Below, piece after piece: positions 12,011 to 24,665 of a stretch of DNA of 64,000 nucleotides (position 1 is its first letter; the number at the start of each line of letters is the position of its first letter). The notes under the pieces are model-generated. The model was not told the origin of the DNA. It did not search any database and worked only from the letters and a program-made list of their open reading frames with translations. The translations under genes and the position numbers were made by a program. Origin of the DNA: Phalacrocorax aristotelis (Eukaryota > Chordata > Aves > Suliformes > Phalacrocoracidae); assembly GCF_949628215.1 (NCBI RefSeq), contig NC_134311.1, positions 61,798,205-61,862,204 on the forward strand, given 5' to 3'.

Positions 12011-15000
12011 GTGCCACAAGGGGATGAAGAAGCTGCTCCTCACTGGGTGGGTGCCATGCACAGCACAACGGTGCTCACCACAAAGTGGGGGATGAACTTC
12101 AATTCTGGCTTGTAAATTATTCCAGTGTCAATGGATGAAGTACAAAAGCCCAAAATTCATGAGTCTGTGCAATTTCTTACATATGTCTTGTTGTGCCAGC
12201 CCCCTGATGACTCTGTGCCTTGAGCAGCAATCAGATACTCATGGTTTTGTTCTTCCAGGTTCGAGTGGAGTTTTGCTTTCCCGATCAGATTTTTAACACA
12301 GTCACGTTTCTGCATGGATCCAGACCAAACAGTTTGAAAAGAAAACCCTTGTCTGAGAGTCTGAAGAAAACATCTCACAGCAACTAGAGATGAACAAATC
12401 CCAACACGTACGCTTCAATGGGAGGCTGAAAGGCATGTTCACAGTAAATACATTTTTAATGTACTCTTCCCTGCGTCCCTTTGTAAGCTATTTGTTTGTT
12501 TTTAAATACAAACATGTTCAGTCATTGAATCATGAACCTAGCCGTTGGCAGATGCAGTTGGCACAATGCAGCTTTTCTCTCACATTTGGTCTGACTGTGG
12601 CACAAAGCAAGCTCTTCAATGCTGCAACAAGTCAGCTGAGAGCTGAAGAGGAGGTCTCAGCACCACCTAACCTACGGCTCCCAGGCACCCACAATTATGG
12701 TGTTTGGTTTTTTTAATTAATGAAAGAACACAGTACTGATGTTTGTTGTTTGTGTAAAGAATGAGAAAAATATTTAAAATAATTCTCAAAATAAATAACC
12801 CTTTTTGCCTTTCCCTTTTTACTCTAAGTTATATATTAAAACTCCATCTGTGTTCAATTAATAGCATTAGTTTCCATTCAGTTTAGATAAATAAGATCAT
12901 TTTGACCAGAATTAAGACAACTATGTGTTGGGGTTGTCTAAGGACATGAATCCAAACCCAGACACATTTAACCAAAAGTGTCTAGTGCTATGGCATACTC
13001 CCATCCTCTGTGCTTACTGTGGTCATTTTCCCCTTTTCTTCCATCCATCATACACCAAAATTTCTAATCACATAAATAATGTTCACCTAAACAACAAAAT
13101 TATGAAATTCTTTCAAAATGTGGAAAACTTCGGGTTTTGCAAAGCCTTAAGGAATTTGACTTAATTATCAGTTCCTCAAGGGACCAGGGATTTATTTCTT
13201 AGCTCAAACACTGATACAGCGCTGTCATTTTCTTGAAATTACAGTTTCTCAACCTTGCAATTTAAGCCACACAAACAAAAGGGAAATGTCCTTGTAAAAT
13301 TTCATATGTGGTCTCACCAGGTCAGGAAATGCCCCGGAAATCCTATCATCATTGGGAACATTGCAGAATCTCCTTTTCTAGACCTGGCCTTACGTTTGGG
13401 CAGGATGGGTAAAATGGTCAAACAACTGGAAGATACCTTCCAGGTATTTGGAAATGAACGGTGATGCATCTGGGAACTTTCTTGCAATCAAAGGCAAACA
13501 CCCACTCAGTGGATTAAAGGCAGATGAGATGGAGTCAGAAAGATACCTGCAACAGGTATTGCTAAGCAACTCTCTGATGACGGATCTAAAATGCAAATTA
13601 CAGACAAGTAACCCATTACAGGGCAGAGTTCTAGAAATAAGTAGAAGAATGTGCTTTAAATAAAAAAAATTAATGTTGTGGTATCACAAAGTAACCTTCA
13701 GTGACATTTTGTGAATAAGGAAAGTTCATGTCTGTATTGTGTCTCTGCTATTCAGGCTTAAGATGAATGGCATGGAAGATCTATGATGAAATAAATAGCT
13801 GTTACATTTTATTGTGGTGTAGGAAGGGGAAAGGTAAGGGATCAAGAATCACAATACCAACCTGACATGAACGCAAGACCTTGCATTTTTTCCTAGTGGC
13901 TCCAAGGAGCTCAAAGTGGAGGGGGACTCAGATGAGAGTGGCTCAATTCACACCGCGCAAGGCAAAGGGAATTTAAATGGAAAGGGAAAAAGACCTGGGT
14001 GACACACATGGTATTTTTACATGTGTTGTATAATTAGACTAAGGAGGTATTTCTGGTAAAATAAAAAGGGTTCTTCTTACAACAAAGCATTTTCATATGT
14101 CTAGGCCAGATCCTACCAAACCAGGAACAAACCAAGGCTGCTAAAAGTTGCCTGCATCTTTCCACAGACCATATTCGACCTTGTGCACTCACTGTCTGGC
14201 AGGTACCTACAAATAACCAATTTTCTTAGCTGTCCTTGCAGTTTCTTGCAGGGAGGTGCAGCCACAGAACTGTATGCCTACATTTCTATTCCTCTTGCAA
14301 GCATCACTGCTGAAGAAAAGAGAGAGGTCTTGGTATGATCAGAGAACTGGTCAAAGGCAACAGACACAAAACAAATCACACTTATCTCTGTGCAAATTAT
14401 CCCTGTTTCATTTTGTCTGTGCTGCACAGCTTCTATGCTGACTAATGCCATTACCTCATGGGAAACTCCTGTTAAAAGGGATGAGAAGTACTTCTGCAAT
14501 GTATAGATATGATGGCATTACTTGCATCTGACTTCAGTGTTGCTGTTGTCCTAATGAAATAGCTAGAAATAAATTTTCTAAAATATACTGAAATACCAAC
14601 CAGTGGGGAGAAGTCATGAAAGAATCTTGGGGAGGAATGAAGAAGAGACTTTAGGAAAATAAATTTTAAAAAGTGGTAGGGAAACAAATCTGAAAAAGTG
14701 GCATTCTTTTTCTTACTGTGCAAGCATATGAAGAGGAACAGGGAAATTATTCTCCCTTGTCTCTCTTTGCCAGCTTTCCTTAATCCTTTTGCATTAGGAT
14801 CCACTGGTCAGAAATAATTGTCCAAGGGGCATGACCCACTAACTCATCCTCTTCTCTGTGACCTACAGACTGAATGCCTGAGGTACTTCTGAACAACAGG
14901 AGCGTTTGCAGGTACAACAGATTGGATGTCTTCTGACAAAATATTTTCGTTGTCAGAAAGCAAGGATTCATCAAAGCAGAAACTTTGTGGGAAGGGACCG

Positions 15001-17890
15001 ACATTTAAGGTTCTCTCCATTTTTAAAACAAAACCTTCATTAAGACATTTACAGTTATTAAACCAACCAATCTAACATTTCCAAGATGAAATTTTTACCT
15101 TCCATTCCAAAGAAGTTTCCCATTTGAAATTTGAGCTATTTGAAGTAGTTTTAAAACACCTATCACTTCAACAGGGACTATTGCAAAAACATATTCAGTA
15201 AGTTAATCAAGGTACTTTTCTCTGCATTCAGCATAAGAAGCATTTCCAACATCTCAAAGTTCACATACAGAAAATTCTGCGTTAGGCCCCTCATTTGTGG
15301 TCAGGCCTAGCCAGATTCATGCACACAAGTAATCCCTATCCCCATGAGCAAGTCCTGAAGGCCTGGGTTATAAACATCATGAGGAATGCTTGTATCACAC
15401 TTGAAATGGAGCAAAATACAGCAAAGTGCCTGAAAGCAACATGCTTGCAGAAAATGGCATCTCACCTCTGTCAATAACGTATCTGTTGACATGCCTGCAT
15501 ATTTATTTTCAGTTTCTAAAAACCACCATCTTTTAAGGTTTCTTTTCTGTAAGGACAGCTAAACAAACTGTACCCAGAAATCCCTTTGAACTTACTGGGG
15601 CTTTGCTTGGCTCTCATCTAAATACCTGTTTTCCCATGTGGAGCAATCCTTCCTCTTTTGGACCAAAGTTGGGAAGACCCATCTATCTTTATATCCCACA
15701 CAGGTCAGGAGGAACCACCTTTTCCCCCAGACTGCGGTAAACTGTGCACTTCCAGACTTCCCCATGATGCTGACACAGACAGTGGAAACTATGCAGCCAC
15801 AGCTTTGCAGCACTATGAACATCAGGTTTCAGTACTCAGTTTTCCTTGCCACAGTTGTATGCTACTTGCACCATGAGATCAGTTAGCTGTTCCTGATGGA
15901 GCATGTTACAGTAAGCAGGCATTGGTTTCATCCTGCAGGATTTTTTCGGCTGGGAAACAACTGTGAGAACAATAGAGGCTATGTCGCTGACAATAGCTGC
16001 AATATCATTTACATTTCTGACAAGCTCTCAGCATTGCTTTATTTCAGCTGAGTTCCTGCCTCCATTATGTGACTGCAATGTGCCTGCCGAGTGATGAAAT
16101 GCTGGCTCCCTGACAATAGCTGAAGTGGGATACACCCAGTATTGGTTGAACACAAGGTGACTTTCCCAGCTTGTAAAGGCCTGGGAAAAGACATGAATAA
16201 TGCTGGTCTAAACCACAATATCCAAAAGGTACTGAGTTCTTCCTCACACATATGCAGCAAAAATAATGTCCAGGAGGCTACCACTGTTGCACACAAGAAG
16301 GACACATAAGCTCGGGGTCTGAGCCCTTGCACATTGCTGGAGAAGCCTCCTTGGGGTCCTTGGGATTTTTTTGCAGGTGGGCAATCCCTTTCCACTTCTC
16401 AGGCAATCGTTTAGAAAGAACAGTCTTTACTCTTGCCCAGATTCCTATTGTCCTGTGCTGGGAACTCATGAATTTGCAAGACAATGCCATACGTGTTGTC
16501 TAGGTAGTTAAAAGGTATAGAAAACAGGGGAGTCCTCAGCTGAAGACCCATCCACCACACAGCCCAGCATGGGCTGACACCTCCATCAGGAACATGGGAT
16601 TTGCTCATCTCCCCTTTCACACGCCCACCGTGCACACTTCTGACAAATTTAAATGGAAAATAGTGAGTAACAGTGCAGAGGAAAAACTCAAAGCGGATGT
16701 CACAACTCCAGTATCTCAGCTCAACCACTCTCTCACTTATACGTGTAAATTCCCACTGTCTTTTCAAGGGCTGCGTGGCTATTTTTGAGGGTTGAACATA
16801 TTTCTTACCACCTACACAAGAGCACATTGCATGGTCAAATTGCATTTACCAGCCCATCCTCCTCCCCTCACATTATGTGTCAACTCTCATGTCTCTATAC
16901 AGCAAACCCACATTAAGGCTAGTTTTAATATAGGGCATCAACCACCTCTTCACCTGTGCTCCTGGGGAGGTCTTTCAGCCCAAAATGAGCCCCACACCAC
17001 GGCAGCCAATTTGCAAACCATGCTCAAGGCAGCTAACTTCATGTGAGTCTGCCTGCACAATACAATTACAATAGCTGAGAAATCCCAGCAGTCCTGCTTT
17101 TCAGTTTTTTTAATTATTCATTTTCAAAACATTGTTTCTTCAAAAAAGAATTGCAGAATTTATCAGGTTGAGATCTCAAAGCTCTGCAACACAGGAAAAA
17201 AGCAAAAGCATATTCTTCAGGAGAACCAGTGCACCAAATATTTCATGTGCTCAGAGGGCTCTTCCTAAGACTCCAGGAGATGCTGAGCTACCCATTAAGA
17301 AAAAGTTGCAGTAATATTATTAACTCTAAAACAGGGCTAAGGAATACAAGAAAGCAAAAGCAGTTCTCTTGTAAAATGATACTTTCAGCTGTCCAAAATC
17401 CAAGGACAGCTTATTTTTCTGTATGGAGACCTGTGTTACCCTGTCACATCCCTAACACCTACCTTAAACTGACAGGCACAGACAAATGAGCCTTCTGTAC
17501 CTCTTACTGCTCCCCCATCAGAATTGAGATGCAGCGTTGCATGTTCCCTGTGTCAAACCTCCACAAAGCTCAGTATCATTCCCCAAAGCACCGCTGCAGC
17601 TTAGGCAGGACTTTAAGAAGTCATTGTAAACTGCTCAAGACGCTTGGGTCAAATACAGGTTCAGGAATACAAGTTTCCTTCATGTACTTCTGCCAAGTGC
17701 AGTTCTCATCAGCAAAATCAGAGAGTTCACTGCACATGAAGATTCTGATGTGGCAGCCAAAAATGTTCAGCAGTTCAGACTCCTCTTTCCAGATGAAAGG
17801 GAGTGTTCTGTTTGTACAGCATTTTGCTGAGATAATTTTATGATCATTGGGAAGTTTAGAAACCTGGTCTAGACATTCCAGTCAAGAGTT

Positions 17891-17903
17891 AAAAAAAAAA
17901 AAA
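17891..17903 (+). repeat. Poly-A run, 13 bases
   Basis: Thirteen A bases followed by a further A-rich stretch. No retroposon body was recognised to its left. Confidence 0.85.
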
Positions 17904-20900
17904 GCAAAAATAAAACCAACCCACCAGTGCTGCTGTCTTGGAAGTCCTTCAAAATCACTCCTCTGTAAAACTCCTCATGACACAAGAGCTTGTTTCTGGG
18001 AGCTAACGCACATTTTGGGTGTGTGTGCTTGAGACAGAGCTTAGAGGGTACGGTGTGCAGCTGGCTGCTCCTTTCTCTGGAGCTCAGGCACTCCCAGGAG
18101 TCTGCTGCAAGAGAGACCTCAATTCGCTGTAACAACAGGGATTTTAGGAGAAGAGGAATGTTGATGAAACCTCTGCCTCGTGATGCTTCGGCACTATTGT
18201 TCAGCATTAAGAATACTTTCATGAATATCATCTGGGCACTGATTCCTAAAATTCCCCACCTCCCAGAAGCAGAGGCCAACCAGGCCTGCCTGCAAATCAG
18301 GCAAGCAGGGAGCTGCTGCTAGGGCAGGGCCAGGAGAAGCTGAAGAAGGGGTGGCTGGAGGAGGGCAAGCGAGGCACTGGCTCAGCTGCTGCCTCTGCAA
18401 AGCAAAAGACTGTGAAACAGATAGACTTGAGGAATTTGTTTTGCATGTCATCCTGAATTATGTTGCCCTTTTTGAACACTTAATATTATCAATAAAGACA
18501 ACTGATTCTTGTTTGTGAGTGAGGAAAAGTAGCCCTCGAGGCACCGAAAGTTTTAATTTTTCTGAACTGCTGAACAACAGCCTAAGACAATGATTTATTA
18601 CTGATCACTTAAAATTTTAACCCATCCCTTGTGACTGCCTAAGAAGGTGTATATGTAACACAAGAAGCACTTTAGATCCAAAAGGTAGATCATTAATTTT
18701 CTTTAGCTGTTTTACTAATAATTTTGAGATCTTTGTAGACTCTGAATAATATATTTGCAAATTTGATTTTAATTTTATTTCCACAATCTCACAATCCTAT
18801 CCCAACTACAAATGGTGTTAAAGGACAAAAAAGCACCTACACTTTATATGAAGGAAGTCAGTGCATTAACCTACATGCATGACTTCTGTAATTTGGATAT
18901 TCACTGAAAGGGCAAGATCTTTTAAAATGCTTTGGAGGACCCTTGAAAAATCCTCCAAAACCTTCTAGAATCAGACGCTGAGAAGCTTTACTCTGACCTT
19001 GTGTTTTGTTGGTCCAATTAATATTGCCAAAAAACCCAGAATTACAAATCACAACATTAAGTTGCAGCTAATACTAATCAGTAAAAGCAGTGATAACTTT
19101 ATCACAATATATGGGAGACATCTCCTGCCTCTGGTTTCATTTCTGCTTCTTTCTTGGAGATGCCTTCACTTAGTCTCTTACTATCAGAGAGAAGGTCGAA
19201 CAAAGCCTCCAAGTGGAAGTTTATTCCTCTGCGTCTAATTTAGGAGGCTGAGATCTCCTATTCAGATAGCAAGCTTGCTTTTCCAGAAAAGGTTAATTTA
19301 CTAAGAGGCTTCTGATATGGCCCAAAGCAAGAAATGACAATGTATAGGAGATTACCAAGGAAAGATTGATTTTAAATGTTATACTTATTGCTGGATAATT
19401 GCCTGTTATTTTTGTCTCCAAGAATAAAATTTGTTAGTCATACTACTGAGTCACTGTGCTTTGCAGCTCCTACATGATAAAAGTAAAATACTCTCATTTT
19501 TATTTATTTATTTTTTATGCAGACCAGGAGTATGTTGCACAGAAACACTTAAGTACTTTCAGGTGCTTTGCTTGCAAAGCTGCATTCTTTTGATTACCTG
19601 CATTCCCTCAACTTAGTATTGTTCATCAGCACTGGGTTGTTTATAGTTTCTGATTAGCAGAACTTGACTCAGGACAATTGCATTCTTTGAATGTGAAGAT
19701 AAATTCTTTCATCATAGTAGAGGGATTCATCTGCACAAATGCCATTGATGTGCTGCTGCTTTTTTTGTTAATAAGCAGTAATAAGCACATTAAAAGTCAC
19801 AACCCACACAAATTCCAAGAGCAGGTTATCAGAACATGGTAAACTCTGATGAGTAGGACTCTGTGCGTGCTACAGAGAAAATATGTAATGCAGAAAATCC
19901 TTTAACTATTCTGAAAAGAAAATGGCTAAAACAGCCTTTGTTCATGGCATATACCTTTTATCTTCAATATAGACTATATTAGGTAATAAGAAACAACTGC
20001 TGAGCACAGAATTGCAATGCAGAACGGAAAAGGATGCAATTAAGGAGACTTTTGGTCTCACTGTGCAACATCCAGAAGTAGATTGCTACATACCCTTTTC
20101 TGAACAAAATGAGCATGCAGTGCAACTGAGAGAAAGCACAAGGCTCATGGAACCCCAGGCAACGACTAAAGTCAGACTCTTCACACCTGCATGATGTTGA
20201 CTTGCAGTGATGCCTGCCAACCTAGGGAGGCCCTTGAGCTGCTCAGGCTTACAGCCCACAGGCTGATTTTCTGCTGAGTAACTTAACCTGGTGCTCATGA
20301 TGCTGGTGTGACTGGTGAAAGGGTAACAAATCTGGAGACAGAACAGGCAACACCACCAGCAGGTCTGGAAATGGTGCAGAGAGCACATGAAACTGCAGCT
20401 GCCAGAGGAACTGCACTCAGCAGTCACCTCTCTTCTCTAGAGGTGCCAAAGGACACCAGTAAAATCACAAAGGAAAGTGCATGCCTGGACACGGGCAGAC
20501 ATGTCTCTCCCTCTCTTTGTGTATTTTGGGACAAGCTGTCTGGGAAAGTCAATACAGTAAGCAGTGCAATGATGGTGAAACCTTGCTAAAGATTTAGAGG
20601 TTTCTTTTTTTTTAAGGTTGCAAATATGATTTCATCTACCTTCATATATTTTTCTCTCATTTTTAAAACACAGCTATAGTCAGAAACTCTATCCTGTTTT
20701 CTGTTCTACTGACATTCACAGGCCAACATTTGGGCATTCTGCTTGCCTGTCCATGATCCCTGAAGGTTGGGAGACTGGACTGTTATAGCAGACCTTATAA
20801 GTACCTGTGCTGTTCATCCCCAGTTGCAATGCTAGGTGCTCTGTTTGAGTGGAATTGACAAAGCAGAGTTTCTCATAGCAGCTCCATTGTACCTGTACCA

Positions 20901-22181
20901 TCTGGGACAGGGAAGAAGTGGATCATGAGAAATAAAATCCATGGAACATATGACAAAGTAAACAAAGTAGGGGTATGATGGGGGATAAGAAATGTCCTGG
21001 AATAACTAACAGGTGTGCTGTAACACTGCTAAGGTCTGGGGAAATGAACAGGTGAGAAACTTGGAATAGATAAGGAAACAGCTAGGAGAATTAATAGATG
21101 TGCCTTGGGAGATGAAAAAAATTGTCAGAGCCTCTAAAAGAAAAGCTTGGGAAGGTAGTAACGCCAGCTTTTTTGAGGGTGGATGAGAAACAGAGTGGAG
21201 AGGCCAAGATAAGCAGTAGGAAGATGAATAGCAGGAATAACCAAAAGACAATGCCAGGCTTGAGTAACAAGCCAAGGAAGCCAACAGCAGTGCCAAGAGC
21301 CTGAGAAATAAATTTGAGAAGAAAGTTAACATGAAAGCCATCTCATGAGAGCTAGGACCTGTGGTTTGGTGATCAAGACATAAGCTTCTTTCTTCAGGTC
21401 ACACCGAAAACTCAGGAATTTTCGAGTATTGAAGGTCTTTGCCTAGGTTTCTCAGAGCAAACAGGTGCTTCTATAATATGTATGTTGTACACGCTAGAAT
21501 GATAAACAGTAGTAGCTTTCAGTGCATTTGGTGGAAACTCTTCAAAATTACTTAGAAATCTTATGAAATCGCAGCCCCTACTGAACCCAACCTGGGCTCT
21601 AAAAATATAAAATCACATAAATTCTTACATAAAAAAATATAAATACAAAGTTCACCTGCAGAATTCATAATGGTCTGAGGGTACAGAAGCTTCTCTTTTA
21701 CTCCTGTCACTTCTCCAGGGGCAGTAGTAGCTGGTGCAATCCTAGCACAAGGACACAGTTTCTCTCCACTTCTTTAGCCTGATATACCATCATGGGGACC
21801 TGGAAAGAAGATGAAATACCCACAGCTCCATCATGCACAACTGTCCTTAGCTGCCACCCTGCACTCAGTGACCCAGCATGGGCAGAAAACTAATCAGAGA
21901 AAGACAGTAAATCTGAAGGGACCAAATTCACCTCTGCTCAAGCACAGTCTCTACCACAGGGACTTAATATTGGGAAACATCATCTCACCTTTCTCAAGAG
22001 GGGTATATTTTTCAGGAAACTTTTCTCTCCTGAGCAAGGTCATTTCTTATTCTACACAGCAACAGCAAATTCCTGGCCACTTGTTAGACTGAGAGCCATC
22101 AGTGGGCCCTCTGCAAGCAAGTTGGTGGCATTAACAGTTCCCTATACCCATGGGTTCCTTCTGTCCAGAAAGAGTGCATAA

Positions 22182-22225
22182 GTATATATGTACGTATACA
22201 TATGTATATGTGTACATATATAGTA
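22182..22225. repeat. Imperfect (TA/CA/GTA)n microsatellite
   Basis: About 44 bases of alternating pyrimidine-purine sequence built from TATATG, TACGTA, CATATG and TGTACA units. It is largely self-complementary and likely to vary in length between individuals. Confidence 0.85.
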
Positions 22226-22828
22226 TTCCTCCTCCATTTACTTTGGGTCTAGTTCTGCACAGACTCTGAACCTTGCAAAGTTATTTAGCCCAGTGCAAAG
22301 CTTGAAGGTCCCCACATCAAGAGAAATTCTCTGCAGACTCACAGCTCTCTTCATCCTACTGTAAATTGTGGTGCAGAGTACACAGCAATGACAAACCCAG
22401 TGAAGTTGTGCCTTTCCTAAGAAACCTTTCACTTAACTGCAAGGCATGGCTAATTCTGGACATGCCCGGTGCTTTTATTGGTCCCCTGTGCTATAGAGCT
22501 AATCTATTAGATGCTTTGATCGAAAGACGTCATGCTAGACACTACCGAGTGCGTATATGAGGAAGTACAAGGGAGTTTCCCTCCATTTAGAGATGGACTG
22601 TGAAAAAACAGGCTTTTCTAGGTTTGTGACTTTCCCAGGAGATAGCTTGTACACAACCTCTCCAGAGGACAATGACCAAGCAAGTGATTTTCTAGCATGG
22701 CATTACCACAACTTTTGATTTCACGACATCTAGATATATAAGGACTGGATTTACTGGGCAAATGCAAGCCAATACTGCTTTGAGGAAAACTGCACTTCCC
22801 TCCCAACTCCAAAATTACTTTTTCAGTC

Positions 22829-23227
22829 ATTTCAAATGCAAATATTTGAAATTTACCAATCACAAAAACCTTTGCTATTGGCTTAATACCTATATGTTTT
22901 TCTTAAAGTATCTTTTGTGAACGGAACACCTTCTTGACCCTGTATCTGTGTGGTTTTAGATAGCATAATAGAGGAGAAAAGTTTCACTATCCCTTCTCTG
23001 TTATATGTCATCTTCTGTATTTGTTCACTCACAGCAGTAGGATGAAGAACATTTAATATGCAAATTAATGAAATGGCAATGTGAGTAATTTTACACCCTT
23101 ATATTTTGAACATATTAAGTACAAACTGGCTATTAGCATCAGCTGGTGAGTCAGCTCTTCTGAGCACAGGAAGAATTGAGAACATATTCAACATACAAAT
23201 TTCTATCATCCTTATTAAAATGCAAAT
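22829..23227. promoter_or_regulatory. Candidate POU-factor regulatory cluster
   Basis: Three exact copies of the octamer ATGCAAAT lie within 392 bases, at 22836-22843, 23058-23065 and 23220-23227. The first sits inside a perfect 9-base inverted repeat, with arms ATTTCAAAT (22829-22837) and ATTTGAAAT (22844-22852). The second is directly followed by TAATG, a homeodomain-like core. A GTGAGTCAGC word resembling an AP-1/MAF site lies at about 23,146. The octamer is the known site of Oct/POU factors. That this stretch is an enhancer is my inference from clustering, and no promoter is nearby. Confidence 0.3.
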
Positions 23228-23569
23228 ATTTATTCAGAAATCCTTATGATTAATTGCCATGAAGATTACATTAGATTAAAAAAAATTAGTCTTCGTGCTG
23301 AAATACTGGCAGAATAAGACCTCTTTGATGGTTTTTCCACTACAAGGGCTGCTTTTAAAAATTATTTACTTACTTGGGCTTAAAACACCAGTTTGTCTAC
23401 CCAGCCACTGTGACTGACAGTAGCCAGCAGTGAGTGCTTAGGAACATGACAAATAGGGCAAGGAGAGTATGACCTTTCTGCTGGTATATCCTCTCAGCTT
23501 CTCTCAGTGATTTAGGGACTTGCCAAGCTGGAAGTTGTGCCAATGATGGACTATGATTTGTGAAGCTGC

Positions 23570-24600
23570 CCAGGCTCTTTTTTAATCCATTTATACTTTT
23601 AACAAAACCATTACAACAGACACCTCAATTTGATTATATTCTTTTTGGAGAAGTAGTTTCCTTTTCATTTGGTTATAACTTTTTACTTGACCCCACCAAT
23701 CTCTTGTGAGAAATTATGCTTTACTTACCTTCTCTGAGCTATTTATGATTTGACATTTCTATCAGATCCCCCACAGTCATGTGTTACCTGTTATTACCTG
23801 AGATAAAGAGACCCACTTTATTTCTACTGAGACACAAGTAATTCCATACCTTTGTTCAGCTTTGACAACCTTCTCAACTTATCTTCTTGTTTTACTGCTA
23901 CTTTTCTGAAATAGGGTGACAGGTTTCCATACAATATTCAATGCACAGATAAAGCACGGTTTTGCAGTAGCACAGTGCACCTTGGGTTTGTTGGGGTTTT
24001 TTTTTTCCTTCTTTATTTCTTTGTAAATATTTGAGACCTCTCATAGTTAAGGTACTGACAAAGCTAATACCTCTGCCTGCAAACCATCCCTTGCTTATAC
24101 TCTTACACCATATAACTAGAAGACAGTAATAATTTCTAACAGCATGACTGGGGGTTTAACCCCTAGTGAAAAAAATGTTTTCAAAAACCTCTTTCTTGAG
24201 TGCTAGTCTTGAGACTGTTTTGTACTTATAATAATCTTTATATTTTTCCCATGTGCATTACTTCATACTTACCAGCATTAAATTTAATCTGTCCTTTTAT
24301 CATCCTCTTGTTCAATGCTCTAAGATCTTTCTGCAACCCTGTGCCATCATCTTTTGATTGGACTGACCCAATAACTATGTGTAATCTGTAAACTTTGCCA
24401 ACTCACAACTTATCTCCACACCAAATAATTTAAGAGCAAGCTGGTCAACACATGTCAGTACCAGAGAAGCTTGAGATGGACCTTCATTCTTGCTGGCAAT
24501 CTTCTTTACTGTGAAAGATGACTCTTTGTTGCTACTATTTATTTCTTACCTGTTAATTGGGTGCTTTTCCACAATTAAAAAAAAGCTCTCTTTTCCTGTG
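23570..24600 (-). mobile_element. Old CR1-family LINE, 3' half
   Basis: Read on the minus strand, a long stretch follows the 3' half of CR1 reverse-transcriptase elements with many substitutions and small gaps. Anchor points on the plus strand are the segment around 23,589-23,605 (matching the 3' untranslated part), TCTATCAGATCCCCC at about 23,758, a TTTCTGAAATAGGGTGAC segment near 23,904 and CCATGTGCATTAC at about 24,249. The last two correspond to coding blocks of the polymerase. All frames are broken, so the element is long dead. The level of decay suggests it predates the split of modern birds, which is inference. The 5' side fades out between about 24,560 and 24,640. Confidence 0.82.
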
Positions 24601-24610
24601 AGAACTTGAA

Positions 24611-24665
24611 TTCTGTAGTGACTGTTTCTGCAGTGACTCTGTTTCTGTAGTGACTCTGTTTCTCC
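24611..24665 (+). repeat. Short tandem repeat, unit about 17 bases
   Basis: Roughly three copies of a TTCTGTAGTGACTCTG-type unit, the first two shortened or altered (CAGTGACT against TAGTGACT). It lies at the 5' edge of the old CR1 copy and probably arose by local slippage. Confidence 0.75.

Larger units (their letters stand above)
6811..23569. other. Long stretch of unique non-coding DNA
   Basis: No gene recognised over almost 17 kb. Open frames of 100-148 codons occur on both strands (plus 9744-10184 and 11340-11786; minus 16411-16845 and 14472-14804), none with a recognisable motif. Within it are a G-rich patch near 11.9 kb, a purine-rich patch near 21 kb, poly-A runs of 13 at 9760-9772 and 17891-17903, an AT/CA simple repeat near 22.2 kb and an octamer cluster near 23 kb, each listed or discussed separately. 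Confidence 0.55.

Noticed and set aside
16411-16845. 144-codon open frame on the minus strand
   Set aside because: No recognisable motif, no convincing splice or promoter signals, and other frames overlap it.
17229-17489. Possible short coding exon in an 86-codon frame
   Set aside because: No paired acceptor and donor around it, and codon content is dominated by A-rich simple sequence.
24616-24665. Possible CRISPR-like repeats
   Set aside because: The units are directly adjacent, have no spacers and are imperfect; this is a small tandem duplication in a vertebrate genome.
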